Below, in pieces: positions 54,401-63,872 of a stretch of 64,000 bases of DNA. Where the stretch lies: positions 14,074,001 to 14,138,000 of the forward strand of contig OY755178.1 of assembly GCA_963576735.1 (NCBI GenBank), in the 5' to 3' direction. This DNA comes from Bedellia somnulentella. Its lineage: Eukaryota > Arthropoda > Insecta > Lepidoptera > Bedelliidae. A model generated the notes under the pieces. That model was not told the origin of the DNA and did no database searches. It was given only the letters and a program-made list of their open reading frames with translations. How positions within the stretch are numbered: the stretch's first letter is position 1; each line of letters begins with the position of its first letter. Both the position numbers and the translations under genes were made by a program.

Positions 54401-57400
54401 AACTATATATAATTGAAACACCTATTGATTTTCGGATATTTTAATCGCGTGTTATTACATTATTTTTAAAACCCGACGTTTCGAAAACTTTTCAGTTATC
54501 ATGGTTAAATATCCGAAAATCAATAGTTGTTTCAATTATAATGTGCAATCGTGAAAATCTTAGAAAATACTATGTAACTATATATAACTTAAAGAACAAA
54601 GAAAGTTCAGCGTAGAGTACACCGGAAATTTCTCAATGAAGGCATTATCATCATTATTTTCTACAGAAACGTACGTGGACACATCCATGTGTTTAGCCGT
54701 TCCTAGATAACGGGACTGAACCTTATCCCTATTCCCAACGCCAATTCGGTATGCAAAGTTTTACTAAAGTGATGCTGATTACAAAACCATTTCGAGATAT
54801 TATGGTTATAAACAATATTTTCTTGAAATTATATCAATTGAAGCTAAGATGACTGTTATTTTATCAAAAAACTGTAACAGTGTTTGACCTTCAATGTTGT
54901 TTCAAAGATATACGGTTTTGCAGTTTATTAATAAAATATCGAAAATCATAGGTTTGTTTAGTATAATATCGTAATAATTTCATTTGACATCACAATTCGT
55001 GATATGTTTTGCAATCAGCAAGATTTTTATAAAACATTTCGCTTTATTTGCATGTCGCTACGTGATTTTATCGATCGATGACGTCATTAAGTACAAAAGT
55101 TGAACAATCTTTAAAAAATCATAACTTTACAATTACTCATTTTAAATGGAAAATATTTAAATTAGTCTTTTATTTTCGTGTTTACTATCGAATAAAAATA
55201 TTGAATAATAACCAAAAAAAACTTTGCATACCGAATTGGTACCCACGTTTTGCTTGGACAGTGTACTCACGTGATAGGGGGCAGGCCTATCGCCGTTTTG
55301 TACGAATTCACTGTCACATGACTAAGTACAGACAAGTAGCCATGTGGGTTTCCTCACGATGTTTTCCCTCACCGTTAACAACCTTGATAAATTAACCACA
55401 CATATGTCTTTAGAGAAGACAAATTGGTGTAGGCCAAACCCGGGATTTGAACACTAGTCGCTTGCACGTTAACCGGTGTTCTACATTGAGCTATCACGTC
55501 ACATAATAATAAAAATATAATATTTACCAGTTCTCCGTTGCAATCCTCCCGGCCTTCCGGCAGTGAATAAAGGCCTCGGCCTAACCACGGAGCAGGGGGG
55601 AGCCGCCCCTACCCCACATACTTCTAGCAGACGACTTATCTGGGACATCTTCTTTTGACGGAATTTCGTGCGACCCTATTGTTACAAAATGAGTATTTTG
55701 GACTAATTATATTACAAATATATCTTTTTTGACGGAATTTTGTGCGGCCCTGTTATTAGGAGTGTTTTAGATTAATTACGTTACAAGTGAATCTTTAAGT
55801 GATCAATTTCACTGAGGAAATTCTAGCTCCAAAGCTCTGGCTACCCATTTTATGGCCGTAAGTAAATGTATATGTCACCATGAATCTTTAATTGCAATAA
55901 ATTTTATGTTATAGCATGTCCAATTAGTGATAACTAATCTTGGCCTAATCACCGAGTACAGACATTATTAGGAGAGTGTTTTCTATTTTGGGTCACCTTT
56001 TGACGGAATTTTGTGGGGCTCTATTGTCAAGGGTGAATTTATAATTAGAATGTTTTGTCCATGAAAACCTCATGTGGCAATTATTACTAATAAATAAAGG
56101 AAAGAAAAATTTCGACTCCAGCGGGAATCAAACCGGCGACCTTCGGATCAATAAAATGTTTTATTGAAATTAGTGATTTAGTTTTAAGACAATTACTTTA
56201 AAGCCCTTCTAATTGATAATAGGGACGCACAAATTGAAAAAATTATTGCAAAAACATACAGTGGACATCTTCTTTTGACGGAATTTACCCTACCCTATAT
56301 TGACCCTATAAAATAAAAAACTCAAATTTTAATAAAACTAATCTTATAATATGTACAATGTAGTGATTCAGCTAGTTTATGTTACAACTAGACCCACGGA
56401 AACTTATGAATGCGTAAATTTCGTATATATAGCTCTGGTCCTATTTTACTTTTCGTAATGATTTGCTTATAGATTTTCTTGATAAATGCGTGCTTTCAAA
56501 AGGCCGTTACACGCGACTTTTTTGTTATAAAATGCATATGCTTAGCCTGCCTTGTGTGTGTATTGCGTCTGTAAAAAACAAACTCCAACACTGGCGAATT
56601 GAAAATATTAGCATATATGATAATTTGATGTTATTGTGAACCTTTCTACGGTTATTTGTATCTCTCAAATATCTTAAGTTCCTTCAGGAAGTTTAGGGCT
56701 TGTACATAAAACCGCGATGCGACGCGAATTTGCTGCTGGATAATAAAAAAAATCGCATCGCATCGCCCTTTTGTGCACAGGCCTATGGAATTGCAGTTTC
56801 TTATGAATGTATAAAAATAATCGAAATTAAAATATGTATACCTTCACAAGTCTCTGTTTTGCAGCAGTGCTTCGTATATGATCATCAAATTTGAATTTAG
56901 CTCTAAGCAGCATAGTCCGAGGCGCGCTTCCCGACCGCGGCTTGTAAATGGTAAGGTGTAGGCAGTTAGCGTCTTCTTTGTCGCCTTGGATCTGGGTCAG
57001 AATATTTGGCAATGAAAACCTGTAATAGCTATGAGTTTTTCATATATATTAGGTATGATTTTTTTTAAATTATGAGCTACGGTTATTCAAATTTATCACA
57101 ATTATTAACAGTAACGGATAGCATTATAAATGTACACGACAACGGAATATGTTCTTAGGTATAGAAGAGAATAGAAAACTCTTGTTAAACATCTCTTAAA
57201 CTACATATTTACAAACATAACGAAGTATTAAGTACAGAGTAGTAGTAAAGACAGTTTAGAGATAAGAAGGGCGGTCTTATAACTAAAACCTTCTAATTTT
57301 GAATCAGCCCTTTTTTTCTTTGGGTTTTATAGCTGTGATATATGTATGTAGATATTACAAGATTAAGCAATCACCTCCAAATCCTGTAAACTACCGACCA

Positions 57401-60400
57401 GCTTGGCGACCCCCCAGCCCAGTTTCTGTTTGTCTGGCTCTACTAAAATTATCTGAACGCTGTCCACTGCTAAGAACCTGTCGTGCCATGTGCCGTCTTT
57501 TTGGATTATATCGCACGCTATTAGGTCGGAGTCCGCTGGAAAAATTAATTAAGGACTAAGTAAGCGACTTTACAATAAAATATACAAAGGGACTCTTAAC
57601 CTAATATTTTAGTAAGTACTTAAAAAAATAGCGCGGTGATTAAACGAAACGGTTATTGATATTAGCGTGGATATACTATCGACGTTAAAAAAAAAGTTCA
57701 GTAATATGAAAAGATTATTTATTATTTAGCCGTGTAGTGCCGGCTTAGAATGTCACTACCTCTTTCTACCCATAGGTGTCGCAAGAGGCGACTAAGGGTA
57801 TGGGGCTTTTTGAGTTGATTTGGGCGATGCGGTTGCAGACCCATCAACAACGAAACTTTATTTCTACCATCTTGTCTCATATCAACTTCCAAGTGTGGCT
57901 AAAAAGTTTCTAGCTCTAAAGCTCTGGCAACCCCCTTTTGGGATGTATGGTCGTGAGTATATGTTTGTATGTATTAATTGAACGATGTCAAACTACATAT
58001 ACCTAATTTTAACATCATCAACTGATCAACATCAAAAACTAGGTATTTTCCTTTATTTTTTACGTAGTCTCCCAAAAGATCTCCAAAACTAACAGTTCTG
58101 TGCTGCCCTTTTTTACCGTCGTCGAACTCTATTGTCTAAGGTCTATCCGCACGAATTCACGGTCTTCGAACCGCTTTAAAAATTTGAATATCAAACGAAT
58201 TTCATAACACAAGTTTAAAACAATGAAAACCATTTATTCAGACGTAAATGTGGATTCACTTCAAATAAATACGTACGAATAATTTTACATAAGTAATAAT
58301 AATTATTATTAGTCTACGAAGCCGACTACAACTACGGATGTATCTTTGGATTCGTGCGAGCGAGACAGAGTCAAGTGTTAATACGGGTGAAAAGAGATAC
58401 GCATGCGCGTACTCGATTTGAAGGCTAAACTACCTGCGTATGCCCACTTAACTTTCGTACCTATCGTCTTTCTTACGCAACCCATGTAACTACTAGCACG
58501 TTACTTCAGATTCAAGTGCTACATAAGGAATGTAATTTCGTATAATCATCTTTAGTCATTTTGTCATTTATCTACCAGTGTACCTAATTTTTGTCTGAAT
58601 AGCTTACCCCCGTGGCAAAAGTAAAGCCATACTATTTTGTGTAATTTGAGAAAACCAAACTACTAAATAAGTTAACCAATTAAAGAATAGCATTAATTTT
58701 ATTTCTGTACAACTTATATAATACAATAACAGGATGTAAATAAATTTCTCTTGCAAGGGCCCGCAAACCTATAAAACAAAGATATTTTTAAAAATGATTT
58801 AATGCAAAGTAAAAACCTACATTAATTAAATCCAAAACACTTATAAATAACCATCTGGCGTTTTCTACAAAATAATTAATAAATTCTTGAGTTCGACATA
58901 TTACATGCAAATGTCGCAAGAAGCAGATATATGAAGTAGCACTTAGCCGTCGTAAAGATCTTTGGGCGAGGCATATATCCAGCACTGGACGTATATTGGA
59001 TGATGCTAATGGCACAGCACATTCGTATTAATCCTATTAATATTATAAATGTGAAAGTTGTTTTGATATTTGTGTGTTTGAGGCAAAAAGGCTCCTCAAG
59101 TACATAATGTATGTGAATGAAATTTGGCAGAATGCTAGATAATGACCCAAATTGTAACATAGGATACTTTTTATCCCGAAACAATTTGACCAGTAAAATA
59201 TTCACGCCTGATTGAACTAAGAATATCGGAAAAAACGCCGTAAGCTTTGTCATAAGCAAATTTTACAGTACGAAGTCTATCGGGTCAGCTAGTATAATTA
59301 TAAAGGTATTATTAGGCATTAACTTACTCAAGTTAAGGACATCACCGACTTGCACGAACGGCGATGGGTTCGATAATGGCAGTTGAGTTTCAGGTTTACC
59401 AGTCACTTTCAAATAGAGGTCTCGAATGAGGAAGAATGTGCGAATAGCTTTTCGAGCACTCTCCATCTGAAATAAAATAATATTATATGGAGTTATCTTT
59501 TCTGGATCTGATAAACTATTATATTTAAACTTGAATCGATATTTTTTATTCCTACTTTTTTATGGCCGCCGTATAATATATATATATATATATCCTATTT
59601 ATAATAAAAAGGGTTAAATAAATGAATCCCCTTTCACATTATAGTAGATTTAAACTAGAGGTCGAAAAATATTAAAATAATCGGATATTAACATGTTTAA
59701 CGGACAAACTGAATACTTAACTTTTCTACAATATTTAATCGAAATCTACAACCGAGCTTGATAAAATATATTCTTAATACGTTACCTCTCCACTAGGCAA
59801 TCGCTTAGCGAACGCAATCCCAGACATGGGAGTCCGTATAGGGGGCAGCAGTATCGCCGCGTCCATACACAGCCATTCCACGTTTAGAGGTCGCTTGCAC
59901 ATCTCACAGTATCTGGTGATTTGGGTTAAATCAATTTTACTATAGCGTGTGAGAAAGTGAAATTGAATAATAAACGACTGTTTTTATTCATTGTTTCATC
60001 ATGTTTGACATTACTGCGCTAGTACTGCTTTTAACATGACATTCATCTGAATGATTCGATTTAATTAGGCAGGCTAAGTCGAAACCGGTTTCCTGGGTAG
60101 AGACGGACCCAGATAGAGATAATACCACTAATAGTTACTAAAACAAAAAATTGTTAGCTAAAAGCTTTACTCAACAGTAATATTTACAATCAGAAATAAT
60201 TTATTGGCTGCTCAAAATTAGAGCCTTGTTTTGGTATTCACTATCAGTTTAACTATCACTTGAGAATTCCTAATAGTAAAGATATATTTATCAAAATGTT
60301 ATAAAAGTACAGATCTACTTTTTACTACAAGACAATTAAATTAAATCGGTATGGCGTTCTGACATACAATCTGAAATAATTTAAATAAGCGAAACTCAAT

Positions 60401-63400
60401 AACAGACTAGAAAAACTAAAGATAAACTTCTAAACATCATGAATTTGAATATAGAAAAAAAACTGTACTTACTCGTCCTCAAACATGTCCAAGAAAATAT
60501 CGTCACTTTTATAACAGTTCTTGGCCAGGACCGTAGCGCGTTGTTTCAAAGCGTCAATTTGCGTCAAATAGCGGGCCGAAACGCGCCCTGACGCACCCTG
60601 GATTGCGATGCGCAGCAATGTGACGCTTAATTCTAGTGTCACTAAGCGCACTTTTGACGCTGTATGGAAAAAAATAGGGTATAAATAAGAGACAGAATGA
60701 GAATATAAACTATTGTCTCTAAGCTCTAACGCCTGAGTGATGGAATGAAGTAATTTTGTACAAAAATGTAATTTCCTAGGTTCTATGGCTGCTATTTTCA
60801 AAACAAGTGCTTCGCACGGGTATTAACAGTTTCAAAGAAGTAGTCAAGTTACTTTTTCTGCTATTGTGGTGTAAATGTTGTGTAATGTATATATCGAAAA
60901 GCATTCATTTTAAAATTTAATTTATAATCAGGCATAAACAAAAACTTCAATTTTATTTATAATCATAATTTCAATTTAAATCAACTTACTCTGCTTACAT
61001 CCAAGATTAGCGATAGCCATCAATTTAGACACCAGTAGAGCATTGAAACTTGGCCATGCTTTGCTCTGCGATACTTTCACTTCTCCGCTAGATGGCGCTG
61101 CGGTAGGTTCTGATGAACTCTCACGTTCCGTTTTCGCTGCACTTGTGTTTTCTTCTGGGCATAGTAGAGTGTCTAATAACTCGGTGCTGACTCCTGTGAT
61201 GAAAGTAAAAAAAGTAAATTAACATGCACACACACAAAAACAGAATGAAACATAATGAATAACACATTAAAAACATAAATATAAAATTGTATATGATAAA
61301 CATTAAATGAACATGCTGATGAAAAGCAGTGTTATTAGATACGGATTTTACTGCTTGGAAATAGAGACATTCAGTATTTTTTTTCTGCTACGACTTAAAG
61401 ACGGGACTGCTATCAAAATGAAAAGGAGTACCTGACCATGTAAATTACAAATGCACTAACAGAGAGTTTAATTAGTTCTTGCAGTAAAGTTAGTAGAGTG
61501 GATGGTGCATATTCTTTTTACAATATTTAGACTTTATTTTCATTGTTTGTATAAAATGCAAAGTAATTGAAAATTTTTAATATCATAAAAAGCACCAGCG
61601 ACATATTTGTTATTAAAATCAAGTTTTATGTGATATAATTATGCTCATACTGAATGCATATATAACATGTTTGCGTCAGGCTTTAGATGGTATGCATATT
61701 TTTTTTATGTAGAACATGCAAACATAGCAGCGAGCAAAAGTGCAATTACACTGGACACAAAGACTTGTGGCAGTCATTGCCATAACTTAATTTCACATTA
61801 TTTAGTTATATTTTTAGAGAGGAGCCCTAGTATAATATGAGTATGATACCATACGTATCAAGTGACGAGTCAATTCGCATATTTTATAGATTCATCTGCC
61901 ACAAATCTTTGTGTACAGTATAGTATTTATTTTAGCTAACATGCCTTTGAATTTGATTCATTTGAAAGCATCATCAGTAAAATCTCTATGTTTAATAAAT
62001 CTCGTGTTTTTTTTATATATATAGTGACTGTTTATTTTGACATTGCTAAATTATCAAGCCCATTAAAAATGCCAATGCATAAAAACCTATTCTAATAACT
62101 TATAATTATAACTGACGATATAACTTACCCACTACGCAATCCAAACCAAGAAATGCAAACATACAGAAGAAACAGTATTAGTAACTTGCATAAAGATGCA
62201 TTAAATTTATATAAACAACTGCAAATGTAACTCACCTTTATTATTAATCAGAGCAAACAGCAAGCATAGAGCAAATAAAGCTTTATAGTCATTATCGCAA
62301 CAATTCAATGATTCCAGAATCGTTTTCAAGAAAGGTCTCTTTTCTATCTCCCGTCTCTCTTTATCTAACAAACTTTCTAATGTTACAGTTGCTTCACTCG
62401 ATAGAGCTGCGTTTACACCACTACGCAATTTCTGCTTTTCCTCATCTGTTATATTCAATTCAGCTTCAGTCTTCACGGAACTCGTTTCATTGCCAGAATC
62501 AGGAAGAGGCGAATCAGAAATATTTTCTATATCAACAACGCATGAAACCTTCTTCACATATTGAATTTGTGTTAGTAAATCTTCTGTAGAATCATTTGCA
62601 ACGCTAGAAGTTTCACTCACATGTGATGTGGACGGCAAAGAATTTGATACCAATTCAGGATCTAAATCACAACTCGATTCTGTTTCTGATCCAAATGCTT
62701 TAGCTCCGCTGTAGTCAGGGGTAGCGTAATCTCTATCATATCCCGAAGTATTTTCTAAAGCTTTTTCCAAACTAACTTGCGGTTTCGAAAACTCAAGTTT
62801 AACATTCGATTTGGTATTACTAACATACATTTCTAATATTTTTGTAGCACCATCTTCGAATACTGATAGATCTCCTTGCAATATTATCCAAGCCAATGCG
62901 TGGACTATAGGTCCATGAGTTATGATAAGAAATACTTGTGAAAGAAGAAACAAGGAGACAACACATGAGACGGAAGGTTTTTCTTCATCAGCTGATTGCA
63001 TTTTTTGGAAAGAGAAAGGTATAGTTTGAGTTCTGGGAGATCCATCATTACTTTTGCCTTTCAAAATGGCTTCTAAGTTTTTAGTAATAACTTCTAGATT
63101 CTTTTCGTTTCCAGCCGCAGGAGTTTGTCGCTTTATTGGTTCTGAAGTTAATGAATAAACGTAGAGGGGTATGAGTAGTTTGTGTAGTAAATGTTCGGTC
63201 AGCACATCGTTGAGATCGGCAATGTTGAGACAGAGTATGTCGTTGACGTAATGGAGATGATCCAAATGTTCTGCGACAATATCATCTAGCTTTTGCCGGG
63301 ATTGATGACTGGAAAGGAAAAAAAACATGGACTTAGAGCTTTATTTTATAAATTGGTTTTAACCATTTATTTGTTAGCAATTTTTACCTGTATTTGAATT

Positions 63401-63872
63401 TAATTCTAGCGGATGTATTATTTCCATTTGATTGATAATAAAAATGCAACTGGATAACTTGCAGCTTTATGCTTTTTATACACATGAAATGTTTTCACAA
63501 AATACTCAGGCAATATCTGATATGAAATTGTTCAATATTTTTTCACGGTACTAACAAACCAAACTCCACAAAAGTCAGTGAAGTATCGGTGCACTTTATG
63601 GATAAGTATCCTATTAATATTATAAATATGAAAAGTTTAGATGTTTGGATGTTTGTGTGTTTGAGGCAAAAAGGCTCCTCAAGTACATAATATATATGAA
63701 TGAAATTGTTTGTTGTCATAAGCAAATTTGAAAGTACGAAGTCTGTCGGGTCATCTAGTCTTAAAAAAGTTACAGTTATACTTACTTGGCATCATTTCGA
63801 ACACATACGTCCATTTCTAAAATATGCTTCCCAATAAACCATACTAAGTTGCTGAAGTAAGGGGCTGCCGTT
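51305..63872 (-). CDS. CLEC16A: CLEC16A / ema orthologue, twelve 3' coding exons
   Basis: Twelve minus-strand exons (63786-63872, 62236-63308, 60990-61193, 60473-60659, 59786-59912, 59328-59466, 57375-57535, 56842-56991, 55528-55675, 54156-54246, 52315-52441, 51305-51430) join in phase to give about 872 residues ending in TGA. Hallmarks match animal CLEC16A: PYFSNLVWFIGKHILEMD, VAEHLDHLHYVNDIL, LLIPLYVYSL, VVSLFLLSQVFLIITHGP, DDIFLDMFEDE, NVEWLCMDAAILLPP, GKPETQLPL, RFLAVDSVQIILVEPD, LGWGV and DHIRSTAAKQRL. CLEC16A (fly ema, worm gop-1) acts on endosomes with class C Vps/HOPS factors and in Parkin-dependent mitophagy and autophagy. The N-terminal ~200 residues lie past the right edge. The C-terminal tail is Ser-rich and poorly conserved. 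A tttatt at about 50988 may supply the AATAAA poly(A) signal. Confidence 0.93.
51763..52010 (+). mobile_element. SINE-A in CLEC16A last intron, 13-bp TSD
   Basis: Complete copy, opposite in sense to the gene. tattattttcaaa is perfect at 51748-51760 and 52011-52023. Confidence 0.9.
52315..52441 (-). CDS. CLEC16A: CLEC16A exon with SRGSSS tail
   Basis: Acceptor taatttcag, donor ACG|GTAAGT. It encodes SVSRGSSSHGSREGSPRPHE, DIPLEDIRRKSSASTTITLP: a Ser/Arg-rich disordered segment. The intron 5' of it holds two degenerate copies of this exon. Confidence 0.82.
52824..52922 (-). pseudogene. Duplicated CLEC16A exon, copy B (splice acceptor kept)
   Basis: Matches exon 52315-52441 over its 5' ~60 bases. 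It keeps the acceptor (gcatttcag) and the same phase, coding SVFRDSTCNGSREGSPRSQD. The second half diverges and no convincing donor follows. It may be a cryptic or terminal alternative exon. Confidence 0.6.
53236..53449. repeat. TA microsatellite and unclassified repeat tail
   Basis: A (ta)n run lies at about 53270-53290. It is followed by ccacgatacaggcttgccta, tgtgtttggaaaataaagat and a (tta)n run; the layout suggests a LINE 3' end, family unknown. Confidence 0.4.
53450..53672 (-). mobile_element. SINE-A copy in CLEC16A intron
   Basis: Antisense copy on the + strand, therefore in the same sense as the gene. It is shortened at the tail; the body tgatgggtcttcaaccgtat and the head complement tattctaagccgacactac are present. 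Confidence 0.8.
53731..53826 (-). pseudogene. Duplicated CLEC16A exon, copy C (decayed)
   Basis: Similar to exon 52315-52441 (cgaggcagcagtagaaac, ggttcccgcgaaggctcacc, aagacctcacgaagat). The acceptor AG is lost (aacaaatggtttacg). Its flank taagccacgtttatgatgtc is shared with copy B, so intron sequence was duplicated too. Confidence 0.65.
54156..54246 (-). CDS. CLEC16A: CLEC16A exon GDETDRRLRR
   Basis: Acceptor ttttccaaag, donor AAAG|GTAACT. It encodes DETDRRLRRASGHVIKDGVV, VYRERTSRE. Phase 2 at both ends fits its neighbours. The segment is poorly conserved. Confidence 0.75.
54409..54571. mobile_element. Foldback element with 13-bp flanking repeat
   Basis: Arms at about 54408-54443 and 54505-54540 (attgaaacacctattgattt and its near-complement) flank a loop with acccgacgtttcgaaaac. 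gtaactatatata occurs just before (54396-54408) and again after (about 54572-54584), like a target duplication. No coding capacity. Confidence 0.6.
55238..55500 (-). mobile_element. SINE-B copy, 3' truncated, in CLEC16A intron
   Basis: Core and tRNA-like head (tacccacgttttgcttggac, cacgtgatagggggcaggcc ... gagctatcacgt). The tail hairpin is missing at the left. It ends about 25 bases from the donor of exon 55528. Confidence 0.8.
55528..55675 (-). CDS. CLEC16A: CLEC16A exon with basic KFRQKKMSQISRLLEV helix
   Basis: Acceptor ttgtaacaatag, donor ACTG|GTAAAT. It encodes GRTKFRQKKMSQISRLLEV, matching the conserved segment after AKQRL in animal CLEC16A, then a variable Pro/Gly/Arg tail. Parts of this exon and its upstream intron recur three times to the right. 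Confidence 0.88.
55722..55793 (-). pseudogene. Duplicated CLEC16A exon-intron junction, copy 2
   Basis: A 72-bp near-tandem repeat of 55648-55724: ttttttgacggaattttgtg, cggccctgttattagg. On the minus strand the acceptor AG and the start codons (GRTKFRQK-like) persist, but the downstream exon is missing. Confidence 0.65.
55807..55872 (+). mobile_element. SINE-A tail fragment
   Basis: tgaggaaattctagctccaa, agctctggctacccattt and atggccgtaagtaaatgt are a shortened SINE-A 3' end. Confidence 0.55.
55942..56050 (-). pseudogene. Duplicated CLEC16A exon, copy 3
   Basis: cttggcctaatcaccgag matches the exon interior, and ccttttgacggaattttgtg, gggctctattgtcaa matches its 5' junction, with the middle rearranged. 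Decayed. Confidence 0.55.
56052..56150 (-). mobile_element. SINE-C copy, antisense
   Basis: ttgtccatgaaaacctcatg, aataaataaaggaaagaaaa and the head complement agcgggaatcaaaccggcg. The 5' end is truncated. Confidence 0.6.
56262..56300 (-). pseudogene. Duplicated CLEC16A exon fragment, copy 4
   Basis: gtggacatcttcttttgacg gaattt is nearly identical to the exon 55528 text at 55643-55666. Only ~26 bases are shared. Confidence 0.5.
56842..56991 (-). CDS. CLEC16A: CLEC16A exon HLTIYKP / DHIRSTAAKQRL
   Basis: Fifty codons, phase 0/0, donor AAG|GTATAC. The acceptor is taken as ctgacccag (56992-56993), not the more upstream attacag, because only the former keeps phase with 57375 and gives the family length between LQD and TIYKP. 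It encodes IQGDKEDANCLHLTIYKP ... AKFKFDDHIRSTAAKQRLVK. Confidence 0.9.
57375..57535 (-). CDS. CLEC16A: CLEC16A exon SDLIACDII / LGWGV
   Basis: Acceptor aatttttccag, donor GAG|GTGATT. It encodes DSDLIACDIIQKDGTWHD, RFLAVDSVQIILVEPDK and KLGWGVAKLVGSLQDLE, one of the best conserved blocks of the family. Confidence 0.92.
57729..57975 (+). mobile_element. SINE-A in CLEC16A intron
   Basis: Complete, moderately diverged copy, antisense to the gene: gccgtgtagtgccggcttag ... gtcgtgagtatatgtttgta. Confidence 0.82.
57990..59030. other. CLEC16A intron, nothing further recognised
   Basis: AT-rich intronic DNA between the SINE-A and a Helitron-like element. A 75-codon minus frame (58788-59015) has no family features. 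Confidence 0.45.
59032..59292 (+). mobile_element. Helitron-like element in CLEC16A intron
   Basis: Starts tcctattaatattataaatg and ends tcgggtcagctag followed by T. It contains ggcaaaaaggctcctcaagt and aggatactttttatcccgaa. This start and the CTAG|T end are typical of short lepidopteran Helitrons. It ends 35 bases from exon 59328. Confidence 0.6.
59328..59466 (-). CDS. CLEC16A: CLEC16A exon GKPETQLPL
   Basis: Acceptor tttatttcag, donor TTGA|GTAAGT. It encodes MESARKAIRTFFLIRDLYL, KVTGKPETQLPLSNP and VGDVLNL. The first Met is internal, not an initiator. Confidence 0.9.
59786..59912 (-). CDS. CLEC16A: CLEC16A exon NVEWLCMDAAILLPP
   Basis: Acceptor aatcaccag, donor GAGAG|GTAACG. It encodes YCEMCKRPLNVEWLCMDAAI, LLPPIRTPMSGIAFAKRLP. 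Strong family match. Confidence 0.92.
59930..60470. other. CLEC16A intron, nothing recognised
   Basis: AT-rich, no repeat family identified. Confidence 0.5.
60473..60659 (-). CDS. CLEC16A: CLEC16A exon DDIFLDMFEDE
   Basis: Acceptor ttccatacag, donor GACGA|GTAAGT. It encodes SKVRLVTLELSVTLLRIAI and YKSDDIFLDMFEDE, a diagnostic family block. Confidence 0.93.
60990..61193 (-). CDS. CLEC16A: CLEC16A exon LLDTLLCPEE
   Basis: Acceptor ttcatcacag, donor CAGA|GTAAGT. It encodes VSTELLDTLLCPEEN, a Ser/Glu linker, then FNALLVSKLMAIANLGC. The linker is not conserved; the C-terminal helix matches the family. Confidence 0.88.
61300..62235. other. CLEC16A intron, nothing recognised
   Basis: AT-rich intron DNA without recognisable repeat families or open frames. 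Confidence 0.5.
62236..63308 (-). CDS. CLEC16A: CLEC16A large exon (LDHLHYVNDIL ... ALFALCLLFAL)
   Basis: A 1,073-nt exon, acceptor cctttccag, donor AAAG|GTGAG. It encodes VAEHLDHLHYVNDILCLN, HKLLIPLYVYSL and VVSLFLLSQVFLII, then a long Ser/Glu/Thr-rich unconserved insert (about residues 120-330 of the exon), then LESLNCCDNDYKALFALCLL. In other animals the matching region is split and its linker is shorter. The open frame upstream of 63308 (MFFFLSS) is intron. Confidence 0.93.
63608..63759 (+). mobile_element. Helitron-like short copy in CLEC16A intron
   Basis: Same family as 59032-59292 with an internal deletion: tcctattaatattataaata ... ggcaaaaaggctcctcaagt ... gtcgggtcatctag followed by T. 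It lies 27 bases from exon 63786. Confidence 0.6.
63786..63872 (-). CDS. CLEC16A: CLEC16A first visible exon (PYFSNLVWFIG)
   Basis: Acceptor ttatttcag, donor CCAA|GTAAGT. It encodes TAAPYFSNLVWFIGKHILEM, DVCVRNDA, immediately preceding the VAEHLDHLHY block as in all CLEC16A proteins. Upstream exons (FPL domain) are beyond the window edge. Confidence 0.93.

Noticed and set aside
57014..57022. Alternative acceptor attacag for the CLEC16A HLTIYKP exon
   Set aside because: Using it puts the exon out of phase with 57375-57535; the acceptor at 56992-56993 restores phase and the expected length.
59263..59466. MESARKAIRTFF as a gene start
   Set aside because: The Met follows a perfect acceptor and sits within conserved CLEC16A sequence; it is internal.
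63309..63328. MFFFLSS start of the long minus-strand frame
   Set aside because: It reads through the polypyrimidine tract and acceptor; the exon starts at 63308.
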